Source: Ramlibacter aquaticus (lineage in GTDB: Bacteria; Pseudomonadota; Gammaproteobacteria; Burkholderiales; Burkholderiaceae_C). Taken from it: DNA of 64,000 nt. The DNA is taken from the NCBI RefSeq assembly GCF_015159745.1, contig NZ_JADDOJ010000008.1, forward strand, positions 1 through 64,000, in the 5' to 3' direction. Shown here one piece after another: positions 18,492 to 27,321 of this stretch. Position 1 is the stretch's first letter, and every line of letters begins with the position of its first letter. A program made the position numbers and the translations under genes. The notes under the pieces are model-generated. The model did not search any database. It had not been told where the DNA came from and saw nothing but the letters and a program-made list of their open reading frames with translations.

Positions 18492-18581
18492 GGACAGGCG
18501 GGCGGCGATCAGGTCAGGCGCCGCCCCATGGCAGAGGGCGGACGCCGCCCAGGGGCGGTGGCCGGCCTCAGGCGTGCAGCC

Positions 18582-19136
18582 TCAGACGCGGCGGCGGTAT
18601 TCGGCGGTGCGGGTGTCGATTTCGACGCGGTCGCCCTGGTTCACGAAGATCGGCACGCCGATTTCGAAACCGGTGGAGATCTTGGCGGGCTTGAGCACCT
18701 TGCCGGAGGTGTCACCCTTGACGGCGGGCTCGGTCCAGGTGATTTCGCGCTCGATGCTGGTGGGCAGTTCGACCGAGATGGCCTTGCCTTCGTAGAACAC
18801 GACCTCGGCGGTCATGCCGTCCTCGAGGTAGTTCAGGGCGTCGCCCATGTTCTCGGCCTCGACCTCGTACTGGTTGTACTCGGGGTCCATCCAGACGTAC
18901 ATCGGGTCGGCGAAGTAGGAGTAGGTGCAGTCCTTCTTCTCCAGCACGATCTGGTCCATCTTGTCGTCGGCCTTGTAGACGACTTCGGTGCCCTGGTTGT
19001 TCAGCAGGGACTTGAGCTTCATGCGCACGGTCGCCGCGTTGCGGCCCCCGCGGGAATACTCGGTCTTCAGGACAACCCAGGGCTGGTTGTTCTGCATGAT
19101 GACGTTGCCGGCGCGGATCTCTTGGGCGATTTTCAT
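18582..19136 (-). CDS. efp: Elongation factor P (arginine-32 type)
   Basis: Translation factor of 184 residues that binds between the P and E sites and relieves stalling at polyproline. It has the expected three domains (KOW-like N-terminal, OB, C-terminal OB). The tip of the loop reads [10 protein letters not shown], with Arg at position 32 instead of the Lys used by the EpmA/EpmB pathway. Arg32 EF-Ps are rhamnosylated by EarP in Pseudomonas and Neisseria, and an earP gene lies at 20895-21980 on the same strand. The two are separated here by a gene on the other strand. A TAGAAT -10 on the minus strand (19179-19174) gives a leader of about 30 bases. Confidence 0.96.
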   Translation of the reverse strand: MKIAQEIRAGNVIMQNNQPWVVLKTEYSRGGRNAATVRMKLKSLLNNQGTEVVYKADDKMDQIVLEKKDCTYSYFADPMYVWMDPEYNQYEVEAENMGDALNYLEDGMTAEVVFYEGKAISVELPTSIEREITWTEPAVKGDTSGKVLKPAKISTGFEIGVPIFVNQGDRVEIDTRTAEYRRRV

Positions 19137-19239
19137 GGTGCGACTCGGAAGGCTCGGGAAAGCAAAGCCTCTTATTCTAACCTTTTTCCGAGCCGTCCCG
19201 GCGAATCCCGGCCATGGCGCGGCATACACTCGCGGGTTC

Positions 19240-20877
19240 ATGGCCTCCCGCATCCTTGCCCGACTGCGCCGCAAGCGCCCCGCGGTGCACGTGGAAACCC
19301 TGCTGGCCTGCACGGCGCTGTTCATGCTGGCCGCCGGCAACGGACCCTTCTGGCACGCGCTGCTGGCGGGCCGCCCCGCCGAGCCGGGCACCTGGCTGTT
19401 CGCGGCGGCCGTGTTCCTCTCGCTGTCCTGCATCTATTTCGCGCTGGCCGCGTTCTTCGTCAACCGCTGGACGGTGCGCCCGGTGCTGGCCGTGCTCCTG
19501 CTGGTCACGGCCGCCTCGCACTACTTCATGGAGCGCTACGCGGTCTACCTGGATCGCGCCATGCTGCGCAACATCCTGGCGACCGACCCGCGGGAGGCGG
19601 GGGAACTGCTGAGCTGGGCGCTGGCCGGGCACCTGCTGCTGCTGGGTGGGCTGCCGGCCGCCCTGCTGTGGTGGCCTACGCTGCGGCACCGCCCGGTGCT
19701 GCGCGCCGCCGCCGTGCGCACCGGCTGGATCCTGGGCGCGCTGGTGCTGGGGACGGCCAGCCTGCTGCTGGTGTTCGCCGACTTCGCCGCCACCATGCGC
19801 AACCACCGCGAAATGCGCTGGCTGATCACGCCCGGCAACGTGGTGGTGTCCCTGGTCGGCCATTTCGGCAGCCGCGCGCCCCGGGCCGGCCAGCCGCGCC
19901 TGGCAGTGGCCCCGGACGCGAAGCCGGGCCCGGCCCCGGCGCGGCCGCTGTTCGTGGTGATGGTGGTGGGGGAGACCGCGCGGGCGCAGAACTTCTCGCT
20001 CAACGGCTACCCCCGCGACACCAACCCCGAGCTGGCGCGGCGCGGCGTGGTCGACTTCCCCCAGGCCACGGCCTGCGGCACCTCCACCGAGGTGTCGCTG
20101 CCCTGCATGTTCTCGCCCTGGGGCCGCCGCCACTACGACGAGGACGCGATCCTCTCGCACGAGTCGGTGCTCAACGTGCTGGCCCGCACCGGCGTGCACG
20201 TGCTCTGGCGCGACAACCAGTCCGGCTGCAAGGGCGTGTGCGAGGGCCTGCCGCAGGAGGCGACGTCCCGCCTGGACCTGCCCGGCGTCTGCCGCGACGG
20301 CCAGTGCCTGGACGAGGCGCTGCTGCACGGCCTGGACGCCATGGCCCGCGATGCGAGCGGCAACACCCTGGTGGTGCTGCACATGCTGGGCAACCACGGG
20401 CCGGCCTACTTCAAGCGCTACCCACCGGCCTTCCGCCGCTTCACCCCGGCCTGCGAGACCGAGGACCTGCGGCGCTGCGACCCGGCGCAGATCCTGAACG
20501 CGTACGACAACGCGATCCTCTACACCGACAGCGTGCTGGGGCGCCTGGTGGACCTGCTGCAGGCGGCTTCGGCCACGCACGACAGCGCGATGCTCTACGT
20601 CTCCGACCACGGCGAGTCGCTGGGTGAGAACGGCCTGTACCTGCACGGGCTGCCCTGGGCCATCGCCCCCGACACGCAGACGCACGTGCCCTTCATCTTC
20701 TGGGCTTCGCAGCACTTCGCGGCCGGCCGCCGGCTGGACATGGACTGCCTGCGGGCGCGCGCCCGGCAGCCGGTGTCGCACGACAACCTCTTCCATTCGC
20801 TGCTGGGCCTCTTCGACGTGAAGACGCGCGCCTACGAGCCCGGCCTGGACATCTTCGGTGGCTGCCGCCGGGGCTGA
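19240..20877 (+). CDS. eptA: Lipid A phosphoethanolamine transferase (EptA/sulfatase family)
   Basis: Inner-membrane enzyme of 545 residues that transfers phosphoethanolamine from phosphatidylethanolamine to lipid A or core sugars. This lowers surface charge and can reduce sensitivity to cationic peptides such as polymyxin. Five N-terminal membrane helices (to about residue 195) precede a periplasmic alkaline-phosphatase fold. Motifs include [22 protein letters not shown], the nucleophile Thr in [22 protein letters not shown] and [18 protein letters not shown]. Paired Cys residues fit the family's disulfides. A TACACT hexamer (19225-19230) ends 9 bases before the ATG without a ribosome site. 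The gene sits between efp and earP, which both read the other way. Which acceptor it modifies is unknown. Confidence 0.9.
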   Translation: MASRILARLRRKRPAVHVETLLACTALFMLAAGNGPFWHALLAGRPAEPGTWLFAAAVFLSLSCIYFALAAFFVNRWTVRPVLAVLLLVTAASHYFMERYAVYLDRAMLRNILATDPREAGELLSWALAGHLLLLGGLPAALLWWPTLRHRPVLRAAAVRTGWILGALVLGTASLLLVFADFAATMRNHREMRWLITPGNVVVSLVGHFGSRAPRAGQPRLAVAPDAKPGPAPARPLFVVMVVGETARAQNFSLNGYPRDTNPELARRGVVDFPQATACGTSTEVSLPCMFSPWGRRHYDEDAILSHESVLNVLARTGVHVLWRDNQSGCKGVCEGLPQEATSRLDLPGVCRDGQCLDEALLHGLDAMARDASGNTLVVLHMLGNHGPAYFKRYPPAFRRFTPACETEDLRRCDPAQILNAYDNAILYTDSVLGRLVDLLQAASATHDSAMLYVSDHGESLGENGLYLHGLPWAIAPDTQTHVPFIFWASQHFAAGRRLDMDCLRARARQPVSHDNLFHSLLGLFDVKTRAYEPGLDIFGGCRRG

Positions 20878-20894
20878 GCGCGCTCGGCGCCCCC

Positions 20895-21980
20895 TCAGGC
20901 GCGCAGGGCCTGCACGAAGCGCAGCAGCTGCGTGACCAGGTCGTCCTGCGCCAGCAGCCGGGCGCGCGCCGCCTGCATGGCGGGCTGCCAGGCCTGGGGC
21001 GCCAGGGCGGGCAGGGCGGCGGGCAGGCCGTTCCACGCCTCGAACAGCGCCCGCCAGTCCGCCGTCGGCTGCAGCCAGTCCAGGAAGGCGGCGAGCTTGG
21101 CCTCGTGCGCACCGTCGTCCTGGGGATAGAGCTGCCAGCAGAAAGGCACGCCGGCCCACAGGGCACGGACCAGGGAGTCCTCGCCGCGCACGAAGTTGAA
21201 GTCGCAGACGCCGAGCAGGCGGTCGAAGTCGTCCTGCGGCACCAGCGGCAAGAAGGACAGCCGCAGCCGGCCGGCCGCGTTCCAGCCGGGGGCCTGCACG
21301 TCCAGCCGGTCCGTGGCCGCCCGCGTCGCCGCCGTGGCGCGCCCGGCCGTCACCAGCAGCCGCGTGGTCGGGCCGCCGGCCAGCCCCTGAAGCAGCGCGC
21401 CCAGCGCCGTGGGCTCATAGCAGAACAGGCTCACCCGGCGCTCGCCGTCGGCGTGGGGAATCCCGTGGTCGGCCAGCCACTGCGCCGCATCGGGCGCGGG
21501 GCCCTCGCGCCCGGCGCCGGGCTCGCGCAGCAGCCCGCCTGTGCCGGGGGTGAAGCCGGGGTAGAAGAAGTGCTTTCGCAGGCCCTGCGCCGGGCCGTGG
21601 GTCACGGGCGAGGGCAGGCCGTGCGTGCGCGCCACCCAGGGCTCGGCGCTGAGGTATTCCAGGTTCAGCCAGGCCGGCGCGTGCCCGCGCTCGTGGGCAG
21701 CCCTGGCGATGGCGGCCTGGACCCTCACCGGCAGCTCGCAGCCGAAGGCTTCCACCACGACATCGCCCGCACCGCCCGGCAGCTCGGCCGCTTCGGCCGC
21801 GTTCCAGGGCAGCACCTGCACGCCAGGCTCCCCCTGCGGTGCCATCCAGGCGATGGGGCTGGCGTCGTCGATGAACAGGCGCACCGCCTCCCCCCGCCGC
21901 GCGAGCTGGGCCGCCAGCCGCCAGCACACGCCGGCGTCGCCGTGGTTGTCGATCACCCTGCAGAAGATGTCCCAGCGCAT
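20895..21980 (-). CDS. earP: EF-P arginine rhamnosyltransferase EarP
   Basis: Cytoplasmic glycosyltransferase (DUF2331, GT-B fold, 361 residues) that transfers rhamnose from dTDP-L-rhamnose to Arg32 of EF-P, completing its activation. The family onset is [21 protein letters not shown], and [26 protein letters not shown] and the C-terminal nucleotide-binding region [20 protein letters not shown] are present. The start MRWDIF was chosen because the family begins exactly there; the upstream open frame is antisense to uvrC. Normally earP abuts efp. Here eptA, on the opposite strand, lies between them, so a shared transcript is unlikely unless it crosses eptA antisense. Confidence 0.95.
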   Translation of the reverse strand: MRWDIFCRVIDNHGDAGVCWRLAAQLARRGEAVRLFIDDASPIAWMAPQGEPGVQVLPWNAAEAAELPGGAGDVVVEAFGCELPVRVQAAIARAAHERGHAPAWLNLEYLSAEPWVARTHGLPSPVTHGPAQGLRKHFFYPGFTPGTGGLLREPGAGREGPAPDAAQWLADHGIPHADGERRVSLFCYEPTALGALLQGLAGGPTTRLLVTAGRATAATRAATDRLDVQAPGWNAAGRLRLSFLPLVPQDDFDRLLGVCDFNFVRGEDSLVRALWAGVPFCWQLYPQDDGAHEAKLAAFLDWLQPTADWRALFEAWNGLPAALPALAPQAWQPAMQAARARLLAQDDLVTQLLRFVQALRA

Positions 21981-22040
21981 GGGGCGATTCTCGCCCGGCC
22001 CGCGCGGCGGCCCGCGCACGGGCGGCACAATACCGGCTTC

Positions 22041-24002
22041 ATGTCCGACAGCCATTCCGAGGAACTGCTGGCCCAGGTGGCCGCGCTGCCCGCCATGCCG
22101 GGCGTCTACCGCTACTTCGACGCCGACGGCGGCGTGCTCTACGTGGGCAAGGCGCGCAACCTGAAGAAGCGGGTCTCCAGCTACTTCCAGAAGAACCACG
22201 GCGGCACGCGCATCGGCCACATGATCGGCAAGATCGTCCGCCTGGAGACCACGGTGGTGCGCTCCGAGGCCGAGGCGCTGCTGCTCGAGAACAACCTCAT
22301 CAAGACGCTCAACCCGCGCTACAACATCCTGTTCCGCGATGACAAGAGCTACCCCTACCTGAAGATCACCGGCACGACGGAGAAGGGCGGCGCCGGCGCC
22401 GGCGCGCCCTCGGCCACCACCTTCCCGCGCGTGGCCTACTACCGCGGCGCGGTCGACAAGCGGCACCGCTACTTCGGCCCCTATCCCAGCGCCTGGGCCG
22501 TGAAGGAGTCCATCCAGCTGCTGCAGAAGGTCTTCCGGCTGCGCACCTGCGAGGACACCGTGTTCTCCAACCGCACCCGGCCCTGCCTGCTCTACCAGAT
22601 CAAGCGCTGCTCGGGCCCCTGCGTGAACCTGGTGTCGCCGGCCGACTACCAGCAGGACGTGCACAACGCCGAGGCCTTCCTGCGCGGCGAGACGCAGGCG
22701 GTGCTCTCGCAGCTGGAGACGCGCATGATGGCCCACGCCGAGCGGCTCGAGTTCGAGCAGGCGGCCGAGCTGCGCAACCAGATGTCGGCGCTCTCGCGCG
22801 TGCTGCACCAGCAGTCCGTGGAAACCGCGTCCGACAAGGACGTGGACATCCTGGCGGTCAAGCTGCAGGGCGGGCGTGCGTGCGTGAACCTGGCCATGGT
22901 CCGGGGCGGCCGCCACCTGGGCGACCGGCCCTACTTCCCCACCCACGTGGACGACGCGGCCGCGATGCACGACCTGGACGCCGGCGAGGAGGGCGCGGCC
23001 GCGCCCGAGCCGGTCGAGGTGCAGGTGCTGGAGGCCTTCATCGCCCAGCACTACATCGGGGTGCCCGTGCCGCCGTCGCTGATCACCAGCCACCCGGTCT
23101 CGCGCGCGCTGGTGGCCGCGCTGTCGGAACAGGCCGGGGTCAAGGTGGGCGCGGTGCACAACCCGCGCGAGCAGCGTCGCATCTGGCTGGAGATGGCGCA
23201 GAAGAACGCCGGCATCCAGCTCGCCCGGCTGCTGGCCGAGGAAGGCTCGCAGCAGGCCCGCACGCGGGCCCTGGTGGAGGCGCTGGACCTGGCGCCTGAC
23301 CAGCTGGACACCTTCCGCGTCGAGTGCTTCGACATCTCGCACACCGCAGGCGAAGCCACCCAGGCCTCCTGCGTGGTGTTCCACCACCACCGCATGCAGA
23401 ACGCCGAGTACCGGCGCTACAACATCGACGGCATCACGCCCGGCGACGACTACGCGGCCATGCGCCAGGTGCTGCTGCGCCGCTACGGCAAGCTGGCCGA
23501 GGCCGGCCGCGATCCGCCGGACGCGACGCCCGCGCGCGGCGGCGGCGCCGGCCGGCTGCCCGACCTGGTGCTGGTGGACGGCGGCAAGGGCCAGGTCAGC
23601 ATGGCGCGCGAGGTCTTCGCCGAACTGGGCCTGGACCTGTCCGTCATCGTGGGCGTGGAGAAGGGCGAGGGCCGCAAGGTGGGCCTGGAGGAGCTGGTCT
23701 TCGCCGACGGGCGCGAGAAGGTCTACCTGGGCCGCGATTCGGCCGCGCTCATGCTGGTGGCGCAGATCCGCGACGAGGCGCACCGCTTCGCCATCACCGG
23801 CATGCGGGCGCGCCGCGACAAGGTGCGCGTGGGCGGCAGCAGCTTGGAAGAGATTCCCGGCGTGGGCGCCAAGAAGCGCGCCCGGCTGCTGCAACGCTTC
23901 GGCGGCGTGCGCGGCGTGGCGGCGGCCGGCGTGGAGGACATCGCGAGCGTGGAAGGCATCTCGCGCGAGCTGGCCGAGGAAATCTACCGGGCCCTGCACT
24001 GA
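22041..24002 (+). CDS. uvrC: Excinuclease ABC subunit C
   Basis: Incises DNA on both sides of bulky lesions in nucleotide-excision repair, together with UvrA and UvrB. 653 residues in the family order: GIY-YIG nuclease (about 15-95, PGVYRYF...[13 protein letters not shown]), the Cys cluster [13 protein letters not shown], the UvrB-binding UVR helix pair (about 215-250), the RNase H-like C-terminal nuclease (FDISHTAGE...VDGGKGQ), and tandem helix-hairpin-helix motifs at the end. A CACAAT hexamer (22026-22031) ends 9 bases before the ATG with no Shine-Dalgarno sequence. pgsA starts 32 bases downstream. Confidence 0.97.
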   Translation: MSDSHSEELLAQVAALPAMPGVYRYFDADGGVLYVGKARNLKKRVSSYFQKNHGGTRIGHMIGKIVRLETTVVRSEAEALLLENNLIKTLNPRYNILFRDDKSYPYLKITGTTEKGGAGAGAPSATTFPRVAYYRGAVDKRHRYFGPYPSAWAVKESIQLLQKVFRLRTCEDTVFSNRTRPCLLYQIKRCSGPCVNLVSPADYQQDVHNAEAFLRGETQAVLSQLETRMMAHAERLEFEQAAELRNQMSALSRVLHQQSVETASDKDVDILAVKLQGGRACVNLAMVRGGRHLGDRPYFPTHVDDAAAMHDLDAGEEGAAAPEPVEVQVLEAFIAQHYIGVPVPPSLITSHPVSRALVAALSEQAGVKVGAVHNPREQRRIWLEMAQKNAGIQLARLLAEEGSQQARTRALVEALDLAPDQLDTFRVECFDISHTAGEATQASCVVFHHHRMQNAEYRRYNIDGITPGDDYAAMRQVLLRRYGKLAEAGRDPPDATPARGGGAGRLPDLVLVDGGKGQVSMAREVFAELGLDLSVIVGVEKGEGRKVGLEELVFADGREKVYLGRDSAALMLVAQIRDEAHRFAITGMRARRDKVRVGGSSLEEIPGVGAKKRARLLQRFGGVRGVAAAGVEDIASVEGISRELAEEIYRALH

Positions 24003-24034
24003 GCAGGGCGCGCAACGCCCCTAGAATCGGACGG

Positions 24035-24601
24035 ATGTTCTTCACGATCCCCACGCTCCTCACCTGGACGCGCATCGTCGCGATCCCGCTGATCGTGGGG
24101 GTCTTCTACCTGGGGCTGCCAGCCGGCACGCAGAACTTCATCGCCACGGTGATGTTCGTGCTGTTCGCGCTCACCGACTGGCTGGACGGCTTCCTGGCCC
24201 GCAAGCTCAACCAGAGCTCGGCCTTCGGCGCCTTCCTGGACCCGGTGGCCGACAAGTTCCTGGTCTGCGCCTCGCTGCTGGTGCTGGTGCACCTGGGGCG
24301 CTGCAACGTGTTCGTGGCCCTGATCATCATCGGCCGCGAGATCGCGATCTCCGCGCTGCGCGAATGGATGGCGCAGATCGGCGCCGCCCGCAGCGTGGCG
24401 GTTCACATGCTGGGCAAGCTCAAGACCACGGTGCAGATGGTCGCCATTCCCTTCCTGCTGTTCGACGGGCCGCTGTTCGGTGCGATCGACACGCGCGTGT
24501 GGGGCGCCTGGCTGCTGTGGGCCGCGGCCATCCTGACCGTGTGGTCCATGGTCTATTACCTTCGCAAAGCCCTGCCCGAGATCCGCAGCCGGGTGAAGTA
24601 A
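24035..24601 (+). CDS. pgsA: CDP-diacylglycerol-glycerol-3-phosphate 3-phosphatidyltransferase
   Basis: Makes phosphatidylglycerol phosphate from CDP-diacylglycerol and glycerol 3-phosphate, the committed step of acidic phospholipid synthesis in the inner membrane. 188 residues with about five membrane helices. The CDP-alcohol phosphotransferase motif D-x2-D-G-x2-A-R-x8-G-x3-D-x3-D is intact (DWLDGFLARK...GAFLDPVAD). uvrC-pgsA is a common neighbour pair in proteobacteria. The TAGAAT hexamer at 24022-24027 ends 7 bases before the ATG, which fits a leaderless transcript separate from read-through out of uvrC. Confidence 0.95.
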   Translation: MFFTIPTLLTWTRIVAIPLIVGVFYLGLPAGTQNFIATVMFVLFALTDWLDGFLARKLNQSSAFGAFLDPVADKFLVCASLLVLVHLGRCNVFVALIIIGREIAISALREWMAQIGAARSVAVHMLGKLKTTVQMVAIPFLLFDGPLFGAIDTRVWGAWLLWAAAILTVWSMVYYLRKALPEIRSRVK

Positions 24602-24609
24602 CGCCGTTC

Positions 24610-25485
24610 ATGCCTTCCGCTTCCTGCCAGGCCAGCCTGGCCCGGGCCATGCCCTTCGTGTTCGTGCTCATCTGGAGCACCGGCTTCGTCGTTGCGCGCT
24701 TCGGCATGCCCTATGCGCCGCCCATGAAGTTCCTCGCCCTGCGCTATGCCAGCTCGGTGACCTGCTTCGGCCTCTGGGCCTGGCTGGCGCGTGTGCGGCT
24801 GCCGGCCAGCCGGGCCCAGGCCGGCCACCTGGCCGTCACCGGCGTGCTGATGCACGCGGGCTACCTGGGCGGTGTGTGGGCGGCGGTGAAGCTGGGGATG
24901 GGCGCGGGCGTGGCGGCGCTGCTGGTGGGCCTGCAGCCGGTGCTGACGGCGCTGTGGGTGTCCGCCCGCGGCCACGCCGTGGCCCTGCGGCAGTGGCTGG
25001 GCCTGGCGCTGGGTTTCGGCGGGTTGTCGCTGGTCGTCTGGCAGAAGCTGGGGCTGGGCGAGATCCATGCCGCCAACCTGGCGCTGGCCATCCTGGCCCT
25101 GCTGTGCATCACCGCCGGCACGCTCTACCAGAAGCGCTTCGTGAAGCCCTGCGACGTGCGCACGGCCAGCCTGGTGCAACTGTGCGCGGCGCTGGTCGTG
25201 ACGCTGCCCCTGGCCTTGCTCGAGAGCGAGCCGGTGCGCTGGACGGGCGCCATGACGGGGGCGCTGGCCTGGTCGGTGCTGGCGCTCACGGTGGGTGCGA
25301 GCTCGCTGCTGTACCTGCTCATCCAGAAGGGTGCGGCCACGGCCGTGGCCAGCTACATGTACCTGGTGCCGCCGACCACCGCGCTCATGGCCTGGGCGCT
25401 GTTCGGCGAGCCGATCACTGCGCTCACCATCGGCGGCATGGCCCTGGCCGCGTTCGGCGTCAGCCTGGTGGTGCGTGCCAAATGA
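24610..25485 (+). CDS. EamA/DMT-family transporter
   Basis: Drug/metabolite-transporter superfamily protein of 291 residues with ten predicted membrane helices arranged as two EamA repeats. The N-terminal repeat includes LIWSTGFVVARFG and GVAALLVGLQPVLTAL, and the C-terminal one SYMYLVPPTTALMAWALFGEP, a hallmark of the family. It is probably an exporter of amino acids or metabolites, but no substrate can be named. It begins 8 bases after pgsA and is followed 31 bases later by the tartrate/malate dehydrogenase, so it may be co-transcribed with both. Confidence 0.85.
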   Translation: MPSASCQASLARAMPFVFVLIWSTGFVVARFGMPYAPPMKFLALRYASSVTCFGLWAWLARVRLPASRAQAGHLAVTGVLMHAGYLGGVWAAVKLGMGAGVAALLVGLQPVLTALWVSARGHAVALRQWLGLALGFGGLSLVVWQKLGLGEIHAANLALAILALLCITAGTLYQKRFVKPCDVRTASLVQLCAALVVTLPLALLESEPVRWTGAMTGALAWSVLALTVGASSLLYLLIQKGAATAVASYMYLVPPTTALMAWALFGEPITALTIGGMALAAFGVSLVVRAK

Positions 25486-25516
25486 CAACGCGAGAAGCGA
25501 TCCAAGGAGACAAGAC

Positions 25517-26602
25517 ATGAGCAAGAAGCGCATTGCCGTCATCGCCGGCGACGGCATCGGCCAGGAAGTGATGCCCGAGGGCGTCCGCGTGATGGAGGCG
25601 GCGGCCACGAAGTTCGGCATCGACCTCGAGTTCGACACCTTCGATTTCTCCAGCTGGGAGTACTTCGAGAAGCACGGCAAGATGATGCCGGACGACTGGA
25701 AGGACCAGGTGGGCGGGCACGACGCGATCTACTTCGGCGCCGTGGGCTGGCCCGAGAAGATCCCCGACCACGTTTCGCTGTGGGGCTCGCTGCTGCTGTT
25801 CCGGCGTGAGTTCGACCAGTACGTGAACCTGCGCCCGGCGCGCCTGATGCCCGGCATCGTCGCCCCCGTGGTGCGGCGCGACGGCAGCCCGCGCCAGCCC
25901 GGCGAGATCGACATGTACATCGTGCGCGAGAACACCGAGGGCGAGTACTCCAGCATCGGCGGCCGCATGTACCCCGGGACCGAGCGCGAGATCGTCATGC
26001 AGGAGACGGTGATGTCGCGCGTGGGCGTCGACCGCGTGCTGAAATTCGCATTCGACCTGGCGCGTTCGCGGCCCAGGAAGCACCTCACCAGCGCCACCAA
26101 GTCGAACGGCATCGCGATCACCATGCCCTACTGGGACGAGCGCGTGGCCGAGATGGCCAAGGGCTACGCCGACGTGCGGCTGGACAAGTTCCACATCGAC
26201 ATCCTCACCGCGCACTTCGTGCAGCGGCCGGACTTCTTCGACGTGGTGGTGGCCAGCAACCTCTTCGGCGACATCCTCAGCGACCTGGGGCCCGCCTGCA
26301 CCGGCACCATCGGCATCGCGCCCAGTGCCAACCTCAACCCGGACCGCAAGTTCCCCTCGCTGTTCGAGCCCGTGCACGGCTCGGCGCCGGACATCGCGGG
26401 CCGCAACATCGCCAACCCGATCGGGCAGATCTGGTGCGGCGCGATGATGCTGGAGTTCCTGGGCCGCAAGGACGCGCACGACGCCGTGCTGCGGGCCATC
26501 GAGCAGGTGCTGGACCCCGCCAACGGCGGCCCGCGCACGCCCGACATCGGCGGCACCGCGAGCACCCGCGACCTGGGCAAAGCCATCGCAGCGGCCCTGT
26601 GA
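25517..26602 (+). CDS. Tartrate dehydrogenase/D-malate dehydrogenase (TtuC/DmlA family)
   Basis: NAD-dependent, Mn-requiring beta-decarboxylating dehydrogenase of the isocitrate/isopropylmalate family, 361 residues. IAGDGIGQEVMPE binds NAD, LRPARLMPG and YIVRENTEGEYSSIGGR line the substrate site, TSATKSNGI carries the catalytic Lys, and ASNLFGDILSDLGPACTGTIG supplies the metal-binding Asp residues. WPEKIPDHVSLWG and the RENTEGEYSS context mark the tartrate/D-malate subgroup rather than leuB. A clear AAGGAG ribosome site (25504-25509) precedes the ATG. Confidence 0.9.
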   Translation: MSKKRIAVIAGDGIGQEVMPEGVRVMEAAATKFGIDLEFDTFDFSSWEYFEKHGKMMPDDWKDQVGGHDAIYFGAVGWPEKIPDHVSLWGSLLLFRREFDQYVNLRPARLMPGIVAPVVRRDGSPRQPGEIDMYIVRENTEGEYSSIGGRMYPGTEREIVMQETVMSRVGVDRVLKFAFDLARSRPRKHLTSATKSNGIAITMPYWDERVAEMAKGYADVRLDKFHIDILTAHFVQRPDFFDVVVASNLFGDILSDLGPACTGTIGIAPSANLNPDRKFPSLFEPVHGSAPDIAGRNIANPIGQIWCGAMMLEFLGRKDAHDAVLRAIEQVLDPANGGPRTPDIGGTASTRDLGKAIAAAL

Positions 26603-26756
26603 GGCTGGCGGTTGTGAGGGTTCTTCGCTGCGGCGCGCGGTGCCTGCTCATCCGCGTGGGAACCGCGTGCAAAGCGTCTAGAATCCGCCCCCGGCCTGCC
26701 GCCGGCATCGCGTTGCGACGCGCGCCGCGGCGGCTGTCTCCCCAGGTTTCGCGTTA

Positions 26757-26785
26757 TTGACACGCCCAGGGGGCATCGCTCTAAT
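26757..26785 (+). promoter_or_regulatory. Strong predicted sigma-70 promoter of hupB
   Basis: Consensus -35 TTGACA (26757-26762), a 17-base spacer, then TCTAAT (26780-26785). The start would be near 26792, giving a leader of about 100 bases before the GTG start of hupB. The rest of the 292-base gap (26603-26894) shows only a TAGAAT hexamer near 26680 and no gene. Confidence 0.7.
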
Positions 26786-26894
26786 CTGCCGGTGGCCCGG
26801 GAGGCCCGCCCGACCGCTGCGCAAGGCGCGGAACGGCGCACCAGCGAAGAAGAGACGTCTTTCCATAACTCATTCTCTCCACGAGGGGTTCTCT

Positions 26895-27167
26895 GTGAAC
26901 AAAACCGAACTGATCGAGCACATTGCCAAGCACGCCGATATTTCCAAGGCAGTCGCCACGCGCGCGCTGGAATCCATGATCGGCGCCGTCAAGACGACGC
27001 TGAAGAAAGGCGGCTCGGTTTCGCTGGTCGGTTTCGGCACTTTCGCAGTGGGCAAGCGGGCCGCGCGCAGCGGCCGCAATCCCCGCACCGGCGCGGCGAT
27101 TAAAATCAAGGCTGCGAAGGTTCCCAAGTTCCGTCCGGGCAAGGCGCTCAAGGACGCACTGAACTGA
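26895..27167 (+). CDS. hupB: DNA-binding protein HU-beta
   Basis: Nucleoid protein of 90 residues that bends and wraps DNA as a dimer. It begins [19 protein letters not shown], has [11 protein letters not shown] at the dimer core, and carries the DNA-contacting beta-arm with [12 protein letters not shown], including the intercalating Pro. The start is GTG at 26895, preceded by ACGAGGGG with a 6-base gap. An upstream in-frame extension is not family-like. The strong promoter at 26757-26785 fits an abundant protein. tRNA-Val follows 16 bases after the stop and may be read from the same promoter. Confidence 0.96.
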   Translation: MNKTELIEHIAKHADISKAVATRALESMIGAVKTTLKKGGSVSLVGFGTFAVGKRAARSGRNPRTGAAIKIKAAKVPKFRPGKALKDALN

Positions 27168-27183
27168 AGAACCCGCTGCCGTG

Positions 27184-27259
27184 GGGTGCTTAGCTCAGCC
27201 GGTAGAGCGGCGCCCTTACAAGGCGTAGGTCGGCGGTTCGATCCCGTCAGCACCCACCA
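27184..27259 (+). tRNA. tRNA-Val (anticodon UAC)
   Basis: Complete cloverleaf of 76 bases. The acceptor arms GGGTGCT and AGCACCC pair perfectly, and the D arm TAGCTCAGCCGGTAGAGC, anticodon loop CTTACAA (anticodon TAC) and T loop GGTTCGATC are present. The discriminator A and CCA are encoded. It lies between hupB and ppiD, a common position in Comamonadaceae. Confidence 0.96.
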
Positions 27260-27267
27260 ACCCCACG

Positions 27268-27296
27268 AAGGCGAACGTTGTTCGCCTTTGTTCTTT
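27268..27296 (+). terminator. Rho-independent terminator after tRNA-Val
   Basis: AAGGCGAAC and GTTCGCCTT form a 9-bp stem with a GTT loop, followed by the T-rich tail TGTTCTTT. It ends the hupB-tRNA-Val transcript before ppiD. Confidence 0.75.
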
Positions 27297-27321
27297 CGAC
27301 ACCCAACGCGACACTGCCGCC

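Noticed and set aside
20895-23999. A 1034-residue open frame on the minus strand across uvrC
   Set aside because: Only the last 361 codons (earP) look like protein. The rest is the His/Ala/Val/Gly-rich antisense shadow typical of 70% GC coding sequence.
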